Shown: in pieces, positions 16,677-25,482 of the stretch
Numbering within the stretch: position 1 is the stretch's first letter
Layout: each line of letters opens with the position of its first letter
Assembly: GCF_035920345.1 (NCBI RefSeq)
Contig: NZ_CP109149.1
Location: 2,232,001-2,296,000 of the forward strand
Length of the DNA stretch: 64,000 nucleotides
Direction of reading: 5' to 3'
Origin: Nocardia vinacea
GTDB lineage: Bacteria; Actinomycetota; Actinomycetes; Mycobacteriales; Mycobacteriaceae
Program-made: the position numbers and the translations under genes
The notes under the pieces: generated by a model
Database searches by the model: none
Told to the model about the DNA's origin: nothing
The model's input: only the letters and a program-made list of their open reading frames with translations

Positions 16677-17126
16677 TCAGCCGAGCTCCTCCGTTCGCTG
16701 ACCGCGCGCAGGTGGGTGCGCCAGCGCTGTGGGAGGAACTGCTGCCGCGGTCGTTTCGATCTCGGCCGCGAGGCTGGCAGTATTGGTCGGCCTCGTGGTG
16801 TCGACATTGATAACTGGGGTCAGCTCCAACGGTCGACCATGCGCGGCCCAAGTGTCCCAATCGCGCACAGAGCGGAGCCCGTCGTTGTGCACCGCGGCCT
16901 GCGGTATCGCCGCGGCCATCGCCCAGACAGCCTCCATCGCGATCGCACCGAGCGAGGGCACGGCATCGGGCCGGGAAATACATTCCGCCAAGGCTTCTTT
17001 CACAGCGTCCTTGGAGAGCAGTTGCGCATCCAGTTCGCGGGCGAGCGGCGGCGCCAAAGTCGACTTACCCGAGCCGGGCAGCCCGTTGACCAGCACCAGG
17101 AGTTTGTCCTTCGCTCGTTGCGTCAC
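16677..17126 (-). pseudogene. P-loop kinase-like ATPase, internally shortened
   Basis: 149 residues. Walker A GLPGSGKST at 15-23 and the following KDAVKEALAE are typical of small AAA/Zeta-toxin-like kinases of about 180-190 residues. After AAAIPQA the protein jumps to the family C-terminus (AVHNDGLRSVRDWDTWAAHGRPLELTPVINVDTTRP). About 45 residues with the Arg-rich lid and the second acidic strand seem to be missing in frame. GTG start at 17126. Either a pseudogene or a slim family member; the deletion is inferred from memory of the family, not an alignment. Confidence 0.5.
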
Positions 17127-17145
17127 CCGGACATTCTTACTGGCC

Positions 17146-18348
17146 TCATGGTTGATCCATCACCGGTTCAGACGGGATTTTGCGCCAGGTGGGGCGGTGG
17201 GCGTTGGTGATCCAGCGGAGGGTCCATTCGGCGGGGCCGTAGCGGAACCAGTGGAGCCAGAGTGCGCTCAGAGCTAGTTGGAGGGTGAAGACGAGCACGG
17301 CTGTGGACATCGTGGCGAGCGGGGAGAACGTGCCGGCGGCGGCCAGGCCTATGCCGGTGAAGATCAGTAGGCCGATTGCTGATTGGGCGAGGTAGTTGGT
17401 GAGGGCTATGCGGCCGGCGGGGGCCAGCGCCATGCGGATGAAGGAGGTGCGGGGGCTGTGCATTGCTCGGAGCAGAGTTGCGACATAGGCGGCGGTGAGG
17501 AATGGGGCGGTGGCGACGCTGATCGCTACCGTGAGGGTATGGCCGGTGCCGCCGCCGATGGTGAACAGGATGCTGCCTGCCAGGCCGATGGGGAAGCCGA
17601 TGAGTTGGATTCGACGCAGGATGGGTTCGTCGCCGTGTACGTGGGCGAGCAGTTTGCGACGGCCCGCGACCAAGCCGAGTAGGAACATGGCCAGTGCGGT
17701 CGGTCCCTGCAGCGTAAGAGATTGCAGGACAAGGAGTCCGAGGCCGTCGAGGTGTTCGCCGATAATGTCGCCCCAGCCGCCGAGCATGGCCTGGGTTGCA
17801 TGCTCGGCATTGGCTTGTGCCTCGGCGGTCGAGGGCAGCATTGCCGACAGATCCATGAATACAGTGCCGAGCAGCAGGCTCGCCACGACCAAGCCGTACA
17901 GAATCGCCGCGACGCGCAATGCGGTTCGGTCGCTGACCCGCCGCATCCAGAACAACACCAAGCACGCCACCGCATAGGTAGTGAGTACGTCGCCCGCGTA
18001 CAGGAACACGATGTGCAGCACACCGAGGACGAACAGGCCTCCGATGCGACGCAGCATCCGCGGTTCGAAGGCGGCTCGCGCGGCAGCCGCCGATTCCATC
18101 TGCAGGGTGAAGCTGTAGCCGAACAGGAATGAGAACAGCAGATAGAACTTCATATCGACGAACACCTCGGACAGTCCGCGCACGGCATCGTCGAGGGTGG
18201 AGGTGTAGTCGGGGTCGATCACCAGATTGCCGGGATAACCCGAGGCCATGAAGGTGATATTGACGATGAAGATGCCCAACAAGGCGAAGCCGCGCAGGGC
18301 ATCGACGTCGTGCACTCGGGATCTGGAGGCGACCAGTTGATCGGTCAT
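17146..18348 (-). CDS. DUF418 membrane protein
   Basis: 400 residues with about nine membrane segments. The start RVHDVDALRGFALLGIFIVNI and the C-terminal block (ALAPAGRIALTNYLAQSAIG, then WLHWFRYGPAEWTLRWIT) are the signature of DUF418 proteins (YeiB-like), whose role is not settled; they have been linked to export or cell-envelope acylation. ATG 18348 follows GGAG at 5 bases. It diverges from the TetR gene over a shared operator region, so the TetR protein likely represses it and an unknown ligand releases it. Confidence 0.88.
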   Translation of the reverse strand: MTDQLVASRSRVHDVDALRGFALLGIFIVNITFMASGYPGNLVIDPDYTSTLDDAVRGLSEVFVDMKFYLLFSFLFGYSFTLQMESAAAARAAFEPRMLRRIGGLFVLGVLHIVFLYAGDVLTTYAVACLVLFWMRRVSDRTALRVAAILYGLVVASLLLGTVFMDLSAMLPSTAEAQANAEHATQAMLGGWGDIIGEHLDGLGLLVLQSLTLQGPTALAMFLLGLVAGRRKLLAHVHGDEPILRRIQLIGFPIGLAGSILFTIGGGTGHTLTVAISVATAPFLTAAYVATLLRAMHSPRTSFIRMALAPAGRIALTNYLAQSAIGLLIFTGIGLAAAGTFSPLATMSTAVLVFTLQLALSALWLHWFRYGPAEWTLRWITNAHRPTWRKIPSEPVMDQP

Positions 18349-18365
18349 TGTGTTCTCCGTAAATC

Positions 18366-18418
18366 GATAGTATCCGAGGGATACTATCCAACATATACTA
18401 TCTCTCGGGCTAGTATCC
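18366..18418. promoter_or_regulatory. Operator region of the TetR/DUF418 pair
   Basis: A perfect 10-3-10 palindrome, GATAGTATCC-gag-GGATACTATC, lies at 18366-18388. Further half-sites follow: ATACTATC at 18395-18402 and TAGTATCC at 18411-18418, giving a second inverted pair ATACTA-N10-TAGTAT. Four copies of the TAGTATC half-site within 53 bases of the divergent gap fit two TetR dimers bound side by side. Confidence 0.85.
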
Positions 18419-18445
18419 GCCAAAAGCATCGGAGGAGGTAAGGCC

Positions 18446-19198
18446 ATGGCCGACGAGGCGGTGCCCGCCGACCTGGGCAGGCTCTGGCGACTCCCGACAC
18501 CCGCACGGCTGGGCCGACCGGCGGAACTGGACGTCGACCGGGTCGTGCGCGCCGCAGTGGATCTCGCCGATCGCTTCGGGCTGGGCGCGGTCACGCTGCT
18601 GAAGGTCGCGCAGACACTGGGTTTCACGAAAATGGCGCTGTACCGCCACGTCGGTTCCAAGGACGAACTCTTCGAGCTGATGGCTGATTCAGCCATCGGC
18701 CCGGCACCGGATCTCGGCACCGGGCCCCTCGAGTGGCGGGCCGGGCTGCGAGAGTGGGCACATGCGATGCGCGCGGTCTACGCCGAGCATCCGTGGCTGC
18801 CGCAAGTACCGATCTCCGGGCCGCCCCGTGGTCCGAACACGATCGGCTGGATGGATGCCGCGCTGCGCGCACTCGCCGACACCGGACTCACCTGGGCCAC
18901 CAAGGCGGGCATCCTGATGCTGGTGAGCGGACATGTGCGGCAAGCGAGTCTGCTCACCCAGCAGCTCACCGAGGCACGGCGCGGCACGGGTCTCGACGAG
19001 GTGCAGGCCAATCGGAACTACCGCCGCACGCTGGCCGTCCTCGTCGATCCGGACCGCTTCCCCGCGGCGGCCGCACTGTTCGCCAGTCCGCTGTTCGAAT
19101 CACCGCCGGACGGGGATACCGATTCCGACGACCAGGACTTCGTATTCGCGCTGGAATTGATCCTCAACGGCGTGGCCGCCGAGATCGATGGCGCATAG
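18446..19198 (+). CDS. TetR-family regulator (TetR_C_1 type)
   Basis: 250 residues. The HTH is at about 30-75 (LDVDRVVRAAVDLADRFGLGAVTLLKVAQTLGFTKMALYRHVGSKDELFELM), followed by a long C-terminal ligand domain as in the TetR(C)-1 subgroup. GGAGGAGG lies close upstream of the ATG. The divergent DUF418 gene and four half-sites between them define its probable target. Ligand unknown. Confidence 0.93.
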   Translation: MADEAVPADLGRLWRLPTPARLGRPAELDVDRVVRAAVDLADRFGLGAVTLLKVAQTLGFTKMALYRHVGSKDELFELMADSAIGPAPDLGTGPLEWRAGLREWAHAMRAVYAEHPWLPQVPISGPPRGPNTIGWMDAALRALADTGLTWATKAGILMLVSGHVRQASLLTQQLTEARRGTGLDEVQANRNYRRTLAVLVDPDRFPAAAALFASPLFESPPDGDTDSDDQDFVFALELILNGVAAEIDGA

Positions 19199-19201
19199 GA
19201 C

Positions 19202-20005
19202 TCAGTCGAGCAAACGCCAGGCCCAAGTGGTGGACAGTTCCAACGGGTCACTCGCGGTGACCGGCCGCGGGTGGGTGTTGATGCCGTTGGGCGGACCGGA
19301 TTGTGGCTCGACACAGGCGGCTTCGGGTTGTTGGTCGAAGACGACGACCCACTCGGCGGGACTGGTGATGGTCAGCTCCAGAGCATGGGGCCAGGTCAGG
19401 GTGACAGTCGTGCCATCGGGCATCGCAAAACAGTCGTCCCAGGGACCGGGCTGCGGGGCAATGCGGCGTCCGGTCGGCAGATAGTCGGGGCCGCGCTCCT
19501 CCTGCCAGGCTGGGGTGAAGTCGAGCTCGATGTCCTTGCCTGAGCCCAGATTTCGCAGGAACCACGGATGCCAACCGACCTGCGCCGGGAACGGCTCACC
19601 CGCTGTTTCGACCCGCATGGTCAGGGTGATCGAGTGCTCGGAGAGCTGGAACTCCTGGGTGACTCGCCCGCGATACGGCCACGGGTCCGTGAGCTCGCAG
19701 CTCAGCGCGGCGGTGGATTCGGTGGTGCTGAGGACGTGCCAGGCCCTATCGCGCGCGGTGCCGTGGATGGCGTGTGGATCGGCGTTGATCGGCATCTGGT
19801 GCAACGTGCCGCCATACCGGAACTGCCCCGATCCCATCCGCCCACACCAGGGCGCCATCGGAAACGCGCCGTACCGTGCGCCCTGCCGCAACAGTTCCAC
19901 GTCACCGACCCGCAAACTGGTCAGCCGCCCGCCATTCTCCGGCGCGATGCTGACCTGTGCCTTCTCTGCGGTCAGCACAACACGGGAATTGCCTGCATCG
20001 GCCAT
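19202..20005 (-). CDS. Aldose 1-epimerase family protein
   Basis: 267 residues of the galactose-mutarotase fold. Seen are GGRLTSLRVGDVELL, the Arg-containing FPMAPWCGRMGSGQFRYGG, the acid His in HAIHGTARDRAWHV (near 79), and VGWHPWFLRN near 145, where the second His of the family lies. The reaction in the family is anomer interconversion of hexoses. The stop nearly meets that of the TetR gene, so they are convergent. Sugar unknown. Confidence 0.87.
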   Translation of the reverse strand: MADAGNSRVVLTAEKAQVSIAPENGGRLTSLRVGDVELLRQGARYGAFPMAPWCGRMGSGQFRYGGTLHQMPINADPHAIHGTARDRAWHVLSTTESTAALSCELTDPWPYRGRVTQEFQLSEHSITLTMRVETAGEPFPAQVGWHPWFLRNLGSGKDIELDFTPAWQEERGPDYLPTGRRIAPQPGPWDDCFAMPDGTTVTLTWPHALELTITSPAEWVVVFDQQPEAACVEPQSGPPNGINTHPRPVTASDPLELSTTWAWRLLD

Positions 20006-20167
20006 GAGCGCTCCTCCTCCGGCTATGGGTCAGGTAAGACACAGTGCCATGAGCAGCCCGGTTACGCTGACCGACGCGGCGGGCGCGAAACACCGGAGGT
20101 GACTTACCTGGCGCGACGGGAGCGGGCATGCTTGGGTTAGGGCGGCATCGGCGGTCGGAAACGTGAG

Positions 20168-20707
20168 GTGACGGATTTGCTGGATATAGTGCGGGGCGTG
20201 TCCTTCGTCCAGCTTGCGCTCGACCGGATCCCGGAGCCGTACCGGTCGTATCTGATCCAGCGGCGTGAGCTGCTCAAGTTCGCCGTCGTGGGTGGGATCA
20301 CCTGGTTCATCGACACCGGGATCGTCTATGCGCTGAAGTTGACGGTGCTCGGCGAGAAGCCGCTCACCGCGCGCGTGCTCGGTGTGTTGATCGCCACGAT
20401 CGTGTCGTATGTGCTCAATCGGGAGTGGTCGTTCCGGACCAGGGGCGGTCGGGAGCGGCATCACGAGGCTGCGCTGTTCTTCGCGATCAGTGCGCTCGGG
20501 ATCGGTGTCACGCTGTTGCCGCAGGCGGTCGCGCTGTATGTACTCGATATTCGGGTGCCGCACGTCAGCCCGGTCACCCAGGCCGTCTCGAACTTCATCA
20601 CCGGCCAGATTCTGGGCGTGCTGCTCGCGATGGCGTTCCGCTACTGGGCGTTTCGGCGGTATGCCTTCCCCGACGATCTCGTCCAATCGGAGCTCGAACC
20701 GCGCTAG
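20168..20707 (+). CDS. GtrA-family membrane protein
   Basis: 179 residues with four membrane segments: LLKFAVVGGITWFIDTGIVYAL starts the GtrA domain at about 36, followed by ARVLGVLIATIVSYVLNREWSF and two more helices. GtrA proteins flip polyprenyl-linked sugars or serve cell-wall arabinogalactan assembly in mycobacteria. Starts with GTG at 20168 behind GTGAGGTG; no ATG fits. Upstream, CAGGTAAG (20031) and CTTACCTG (20103) form a widely spaced inverted repeat of unknown meaning. Confidence 0.88.
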   Translation: MTDLLDIVRGVSFVQLALDRIPEPYRSYLIQRRELLKFAVVGGITWFIDTGIVYALKLTVLGEKPLTARVLGVLIATIVSYVLNREWSFRTRGGRERHHEAALFFAISALGIGVTLLPQAVALYVLDIRVPHVSPVTQAVSNFITGQILGVLLAMAFRYWAFRRYAFPDDLVQSELEPR

Positions 20708-20764
20708 GTCGCTTACCTTCGAGGTAATTGCCCCGATTCGGCAACGGGGGCGAAGATCGCCGGT

Positions 20765-21685
20765 ATGACACAGATCGGCTTGCTGCTACCCAGCCGCGAA
20801 ACCTCGATGACCGGCGAACACGATGCCGCCGGATTGGTCCGGTTCGCGCGGGCCGCCGAGGAAGCCGGGTTCGATTCGGTGTGGATCGGCGATTCCCCGC
20901 TGGCACGAACCCGAGTCGATCCGCTGCCACTGCTCGCCGCCGTCGCCGCGACTACCGCGCGCGTCCAACTCGGCACCGCCGCACTCACCGCGACTTTGCG
21001 TCATCCACTGCTCGGCGCCCACACCGCCGCCACCGTCGACCAGCTCAGCAACGGCCGGTTGGTCCTCGGTCTCGGCGCCGGATTCCCGCTACCCGAGAGC
21101 CGGGACGAGTTCGCCGCTGTCGGTGTGCCTTTCGACCAACGCGTCGGCCGACTCGACGAAACGGTCGCCATCTGGCGCCGGAGTTGGTCCGGCGGAACCG
21201 AATTCGACGGCCGCTACTGGCAACTCGATGATCTGACCCGCACCCTCCCCGCCGCGAGCCCGGCCGGTCCCCCGCTGTGGCTGGCGGGCAGTGACACACC
21301 TCGAGTGCTCGAACGGGTGGCCCGGTATTACGACGGCTGGCTACCGTTTCTGCCGGACCCGGACGCCTACGCCCGCGCATGGCACACCCTGCGCGAAATG
21401 ACCACCCGCAGCATCACCCCTGCCCTTTACGCCACCATCAATATCAACCCGGACTCCGCCGCCGCGCGCACTGAACTCGACGGCTACGTCCGCCGGTACT
21501 ACCGCCGATCGCTGGACGAAATGTCCACGATTCAAGCCTATTTCGGCGGTTCCGCCGACGAATGCGTCCATTGGCTCGGACGGTACCTCGATGCGGGCGC
21601 GCAGCATCTGGTGCTGCGCATCGGCTCACTGCAGGCCCGCCGCCAGCTGGATCTCCTCGCCGACGCCCTGCTCCGAACGGCTTGA
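20765..21685 (+). CDS. LLM-class F420-dependent oxidoreductase
   Basis: 306-residue TIM-barrel of the luciferase-like family. MTQIGLLLPSRE, FARAAEEAGFDSVWIGDS, LAAVAATTARVQLGTA, HPLLGAHTAATVDQLSNGRLVLGLGAG and PLWLAGSD.PRVLERVARYYDGWLPF are the usual actinobacterial F420 type. It would transfer hydride between F420H2 and an unknown alcohol, imine or ketone. It ends three bases before the convergent VOC gene stop. Confidence 0.9.
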   Translation: MTQIGLLLPSRETSMTGEHDAAGLVRFARAAEEAGFDSVWIGDSPLARTRVDPLPLLAAVAATTARVQLGTAALTATLRHPLLGAHTAATVDQLSNGRLVLGLGAGFPLPESRDEFAAVGVPFDQRVGRLDETVAIWRRSWSGGTEFDGRYWQLDDLTRTLPAASPAGPPLWLAGSDTPRVLERVARYYDGWLPFLPDPDAYARAWHTLREMTTRSITPALYATININPDSAAARTELDGYVRRYYRRSLDEMSTIQAYFGGSADECVHWLGRYLDAGAQHLVLRIGSLQARRQLDLLADALLRTA

Positions 21686-21688
21686 GCC

Positions 21689-22081
21689 TCAGCCCTTCAT
21701 CTGTGCGATCTGAATCAGGTTGCCACAGGTGTCGTCGAGCACCGCGGTGACAACCGGTCCCTGATCGAGCGGCTCCTGAGTGAATCGCACGCCGAGCCCG
21801 CGCAACCGCTCGTACTCGGCGTACAGATCGTCCACCGCGAACGACGTGAACGGAATTCCGTCCTCGACCAGCGCCTCCTTGAACGGCCGGACCGCCGGAT
21901 GCCCATCGGGCTCCAACAGCAGTTCGACGCCGTCCGGTTCCTGTTGTGACACGACCGTCAGCCAGCGCGCCTCGCCGAGTGGAACCTCGGTCTTCTTCAC
22001 GAAGCCGAGCACCTCGGTGTAGAAGCGCAACGCTTTGTCCTGATCGTCGACCAGAACACTGGTGATATTGATGCGGATCAT
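21689..22081 (-). CDS. VOC/glyoxalase-family protein
   Basis: 130 residues with two beta-alpha-beta-beta-beta units. INITSVLVDDQDKALRFYTEVLGFVKKTEVPLGEARWLTVVS is the typical start, and DDTCGNLIQIAQ the typical end with the metal Glu replaced by Asn-Leu-Ile-Gln context. It is co-transcribed with the ArsR gene just upstream (ATGA overlap at 22078-22081), so an ArsR-controlled detoxification or resistance role is likely. Bleomycin-type binding or a glyoxalase reaction cannot be separated. Confidence 0.88.
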   Translation of the reverse strand: MIRINITSVLVDDQDKALRFYTEVLGFVKKTEVPLGEARWLTVVSQQEPDGVELLLEPDGHPAVRPFKEALVEDGIPFTSFAVDDLYAEYERLRGLGVRFTQEPLDQGPVVTAVLDDTCGNLIQIAQMKG

Positions 22082-22356
22082 CGGTCCTCCTGGAGCCAGC
22101 GGTGGGTGAGCCGCCGCAGTGGTTCTCGATTCAGATGATGGAATTTGTACCGGCCGTCCCGGCGCGTGGTCACCAGACCGGCGGCCGCCAGCACGTCCAG
22201 ATGCTGCGAAATCGCCTGCCTGCTCGATGTGAGCTGGTGGCCCATGGCGAGCCGTGCGCAGAGCTCGAACAAGGTCTGGCCGTCGCGATCGGCCAGTTCG
22301 TCGAGGATCGCCCGACGCGTGGGGTCGGCAAGCGCCTTGAAGACATCGCCGCTCAC
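22078..22356 (-). CDS. ArsR-family repressor
   Basis: 92 residues from the GTG at 22356: winged helix with VFKALADPTRRAILDEL, SRQAISQHLDVLAAAGLVTTRRDGR and HHLNREPLRRL. No metal-binding Cys pair is seen, so it is of the non-metal ArsR branch that is often paired with VOC or SRPBCC proteins. The ATG at 22392 would place the start inside the -35 box and translate the operator, so GTG is preferred; the TATAGT box is then six bases upstream, implying a leaderless mRNA. Confidence 0.88.
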   Translation of the reverse strand: MSGDVFKALADPTRRAILDELADRDGQTLFELCARLAMGHQLTSSRQAISQHLDVLAAAGLVTTRRDGRYKFHHLNREPLRRLTHRWLQEDR

Positions 22357-22362
22357 ACCCTC

Positions 22363-22392
22363 ACTATAGGCAAGTAACCACTTGCCTATCAA
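22363..22392 (-). promoter_or_regulatory. Promoter with ArsR operator in the spacer
   Basis: Read on minus: TTGATA (22392-22387), 18-base spacer, TATAGT (22368-22363). A perfect 10-4-10 palindrome, ATAGGCAAGT-ggtt-ACTTGCCTAT, covers 22366-22389 and so fills the spacer. Binding of the repressor would block polymerase and silence ArsR and VOC genes together. Confidence 0.85.
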
Positions 22393-22453
22393 GTGGAGTT
22401 CAGATCGAAAACAGGGCGGGCGAATGTGTCGGGGGCCGAGTTAAATTGGGTTG

Positions 22454-23140
22454 ATGAGCTATGAGTTCGTGGTGCTGCCCGCAGGTGCGGCGGCATCGCC
22501 GGGGGACGTACTTCAATATTTTCGATCCAGACGCGGGCAACCCGCCGATGACCACCTCTACCAGACCGTAATCGCCGGACTGCACAGCTGGAACAGCCGA
22601 ATTCCGGCCGCCGCCCGGCACGCCAGGCTGCGGATCGAGGCGGCCGGAGACTCGGTGCGGGTAACCGCCGCCGACAGTGTGGATCGCCGCAGGACTCGCG
22701 GCTCCGCTATGGACTACGCCGCGCCGCGGGTACGCGAACTCATCGAAGCCCTCATCGCGGGTTTCGCATATGAAATCTACGATGCGCGGTCCAACACCTT
22801 GACCAGCCCCGAAATACGCCGCTACGCCTCGATCGATATCGGCGGTGAACGCAAATATTCCTCACTCACCCAGCGCGAGATCTTCGACTGGGTCCGCCAA
22901 CTCCATCTGCTGGCCGCCACCCCATATCTGATCGCCGAAAAGCGAAACGACGCAAAGAGTTTCATCCGGGCCCACCACAACTCCCCCACCGACTACACCC
23001 TCGAAATCCACCATCCGATCCGCGACCAACGCCTGCGCGCCACAGTGACCGACGGCGCGACCGTTGCCCAACTCATCTGGGACTGGGCCTGCGACGAGTG
23101 GGGCCGACTGGACGGCATCGCCTGGGCGCCTTTGGAATGA
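22454..23140 (+). CDS. Unrecognised 228-residue protein
   Basis: No family recognised. The protein starts MSYEFVVLPAG, is mixed alpha/beta and polar, has no signal peptide or membrane segment, and ends DEWGRLDGIAWAPLE. The middle part (YEIYDARSNTLTSPEIRRYAS, then REIFDWVRQLHLLA) has a normal composition for a cytosolic protein, and codon use matches its neighbours, so it is probably real. ATG 22454 is one codon after a TTG. It stands alone between the ArsR gene and the CMD gene on the other strand. Confidence 0.65.
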   Translation: MSYEFVVLPAGAAASPGDVLQYFRSRRGQPADDHLYQTVIAGLHSWNSRIPAAARHARLRIEAAGDSVRVTAADSVDRRRTRGSAMDYAAPRVRELIEALIAGFAYEIYDARSNTLTSPEIRRYASIDIGGERKYSSLTQREIFDWVRQLHLLAATPYLIAEKRNDAKSFIRAHHNSPTDYTLEIHHPIRDQRLRATVTDGATVAQLIWDWACDEWGRLDGIAWAPLE

Positions 23141-23145
23141 AATAG

Positions 23146-23436
23146 TCAGCGCCACTGGGCAATTCGCGCACAGGCCGTTCGCCGATTGCGGTCTTCCTCG
23201 GTCACATCCTCGGCCATGCCACGAATTCGTTCCCGCACCATCGGCGTCCGATCGCTCGCGTGGATGACGCCGAGGGCGCGGGTTTCGGACTCGCAGTCGT
23301 CGAGGCATTCGATCGCGCGGTGCTCGGCGAAATTCGGGGACAAGCGAGCCGATGCGGCGGCACATCGGGTGCGCAGGTGCGAGTAGACGGTGGGACAAAG
23401 ACATTCGCCTACGACGAATGCCCAGGCAATACACAT
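23146..23436 (-). CDS. Possible small protein, unrecognised
   Basis: Up to 96 residues from the ATG at 23436, overlapping the 3' end of the CMD gene by 28 bases. It has a short hydrophobic start (MCIAWAFVVGECLCP), then a hydrophilic helical part with four more Cys (RTRC, ECLDDC, ACARIA). Read from the opposite strand nothing better is seen. Possible membrane-anchored Cys protein; equally likely a chance frame. Confidence 0.3.
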   Translation of the reverse strand: MCIAWAFVVGECLCPTVYSHLRTRCAAASARLSPNFAEHRAIECLDDCESETRALGVIHASDRTPMVRERIRGMAEDVTEEDRNRRTACARIAQWR

Positions 23437-23894
23437 ACCGCGTCGAGCCCGAGCACGTGATTGAGCCGCCCGAAGGCCAGCCACGACCCGATGCTCATAC
23501 TCAATTCGACGATTTCGGTCTGGCTGTACTGCGCGCGCATCCGATCCCAGAATTCGTCATCGAGATTGTGGTGATCGGTGGCGTAGCGTTCGGCGTATTC
23601 GGCGGCGAGCCGGGTGCGTTCGTCGAACAGCTCGGTGGTACGCCAGTTGGTCACCGCGTCCGCGAACTCCGGCTCCACCTTCTTACCGTCGCGCTCGGTG
23701 CGCCAATCCAGGCAGAAGATGCAGCCGTTGACCTGGGCGATCTTCAGCCGTGCCGCCTCGAATTCGCGCAGTCCGAGGGTCGAATGCGAATACACCGACA
23801 GCGAGAAGTTCGAGGCGGCCAGGCCGATGCCGGGCACCATCTCGCCCCACACGTAACCGATCGGGTCCTTGCCCTCGGGGATGTCGATGATCAT
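23409..23894 (-). CDS. Carboxymuconolactone decarboxylase/AhpD-family protein
   Basis: 161 residues, all helical. The AhpD-type redox pair is Cys58/Cys61 in NGCIFCLDWR, followed by ELFDERTRLAAEYAERYATDHHNLDDEF and EIVELSMSIGSWLAFGRLNHVLG. Members reduce peroxides or hydroperoxides with thiols or are structural relatives. The start overlaps the stop of the upstream dehydrogenase-like gene (23891-23894), so the two form a coupled operon. Confidence 0.87.
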   Translation of the reverse strand: MIIDIPEGKDPIGYVWGEMVPGIGLAASNFSLSVYSHSTLGLREFEAARLKIAQVNGCIFCLDWRTERDGKKVEPEFADAVTNWRTTELFDERTRLAAEYAERYATDHHNLDDEFWDRMRAQYSQTEIVELSMSIGSWLAFGRLNHVLGLDAVCVLPGHSS

Positions 23895-24970
23895 GGATGC
23901 TTCCTTCCGAGCTTGCCGACTGCGGGACGCAGTGGGACATCGAGCGCGTCATAGAGTCCGGGGTCGGCGGCGACGAGCCAGTCGATGGCATTCACCAATC
24001 GGCCGACCGCGGTGGCATTGCCGCCCGCGGAACGGTTTCCGTCCTCGTCGGCGGCCTCGATGGTGATCTCGATACGCGGGTGGCCCTCGATGAGCACGCG
24101 GTGCGCACCCTCGCCGTCCGGCGGCGTCGGCCAGTCCGGCGCGCAGGTCGGGTGGATCCGGGTGACGTGCTCGATGACGATGCGCGGCTCACCCTCGACG
24201 ATCCCCTGCACCTCGAATCGCAACGCGCCCTGCATACCCGACGCGAAATCACCCATGCGCTCGGTGGTCACGGTGGTGTCGAGCGCACGGCGGTCCAGGG
24301 TTTCGCGGATCTCCTCGAGTTCGACGCCCAGCGCCCGCGCCATCAACCGAATCTGTCCGCCCCACACCATGGTCGGTATGCCCGGCGCCACCATCGGTGG
24401 CAGATAGTCCATCGACTGGCCCATACCGACCAGATAGCGCACCGAATCGGGCTGGTCGTAGGTGGTGTAGTCGAAGATCTCCTGGCAGCGGATCACATCC
24501 ACGGTGCTGCCGAGTCCGCTCATCAGCAGCGGCAGCACATCATTGCCCCAGCCGGGATCGACACCGGAGACGAACAGCGACCCGCCGCCCCGCGTGATCG
24601 CCGCCAGCACCGGATCGCGCATTTCGGGTGGGGCGCTGCGCGGATCGTAGAGCGCGTAGAGCGCCGGGGTGACGACGACCGCGCCGGACTCGATGGCCCG
24701 GACGATGTCGGCGAGCGCGTCGTCGGGGCGGATATCACCCGAGGCCGCGTACACCACAGCCCGAGGTCCGGCGGCCAGGGCCGCCTCGATATCGGCGGTC
24801 GCCGCAACGCCGAGGTCGTAGTCGAGCCCCGCGAGCCGACCCGCATCGCGGCCGACCTTATCCGGATTGTGGACGAGCACGCCCGTGAGTTCCAGCGCCG
24901 GGTGGGCGTCGACGGCGCGGATGGCCGCGCGGCCGACATTGCCGGTGCCCCAGACGATCGTGGGGATCAT
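23891..24970 (-). CDS. NAD(P)-binding dihydrodipicolinate reductase-like protein
   Basis: 359 residues. VWGTGNVGRAAIRAVDAHPALELTGV at 5-30 is the Rossmann motif of the actinobacterial 'amine dehydrogenase/DapB-like' family (GxGxxG written as GTGNVG). VDPGWGNDVLPL and VRYLVGMGQSMDYLPP are further family blocks. The same family includes 2,4-diaminopentanoate dehydrogenase, but here the substrate is not known. It is followed with a 4-base overlap by the CMD gene. Confidence 0.82.
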   Translation of the reverse strand: MIPTIVWGTGNVGRAAIRAVDAHPALELTGVLVHNPDKVGRDAGRLAGLDYDLGVAATADIEAALAAGPRAVVYAASGDIRPDDALADIVRAIESGAVVVTPALYALYDPRSAPPEMRDPVLAAITRGGGSLFVSGVDPGWGNDVLPLLMSGLGSTVDVIRCQEIFDYTTYDQPDSVRYLVGMGQSMDYLPPMVAPGIPTMVWGGQIRLMARALGVELEEIRETLDRRALDTTVTTERMGDFASGMQGALRFEVQGIVEGEPRIVIEHVTRIHPTCAPDWPTPPDGEGAHRVLIEGHPRIEITIEAADEDGNRSAGGNATAVGRLVNAIDWLVAADPGLYDALDVPLRPAVGKLGRKHP

Positions 24971-25047
24971 CGAGTCAGCGTAGCAAGCGCTTGGTTCGGT
25001 GGCCGGGATTATGGGGATTACACAGTGGGACTATGGAATTCGCGCGG

Positions 25048-25476
25048 CTATTTCGCGGTGTTATAGCGGATCAGATACTCGGCGAAACGCCGGATGTCGG
25101 CGTCATCCCATGCCGTCAAGCGCTCGGCGAACTCCCGGTGGCGCCGCCGCTCAGCCGCCCCCGCCACCCGCCGCCCCTCCGGCGTCGGCCGCAGGATGTG
25201 GTTGCGGCGGTTCTCCGGATCGACCTCCCGGGTCAGGTAGCCCAAGCGCTCCAGCGCGCCCACCTGCCGACTGACGGTGGATTTGTCGAGCACGAAGTGG
25301 TCCGCGAGATCGGTCGCCTGACAGCCGTCGCGCTCGATGACCAGATCCAGAATGCTCGACGCCACCAGCGACAACTCCGGATGCAGCTCCGAGGCGCGGC
25401 CGCGGGCGCGCCGAGCGAAGGCGGTCAGTTCGCGCTGGATGATGTGGATCGCCGCGGTGCGCGGTTCGGTGGCCAT
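25048..25476 (-). CDS. MarR-family regulator
   Basis: 142 residues: IQRELTAFARRARGRAS, then the winged HTH LDLVIERDGCQATDLADHFVLDKSTVSRQVGALERLGYLTREVDPENRRNHIL. ATG 25476 follows a TATAGT box by six bases, so the mRNA is probably leaderless. Divergent from the permease-like gene across a 72-base gap rich in GTTGTAT half-sites, which it probably binds to repress both. Confidence 0.92.
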   Translation of the reverse strand: MATEPRTAAIHIIQRELTAFARRARGRASELHPELSLVASSILDLVIERDGCQATDLADHFVLDKSTVSRQVGALERLGYLTREVDPENRRNHILRPTPEGRRVAGAAERRRHREFAERLTAWDDADIRRFAEYLIRYNTAK

Positions 25477-25482
25477 GGTTGC

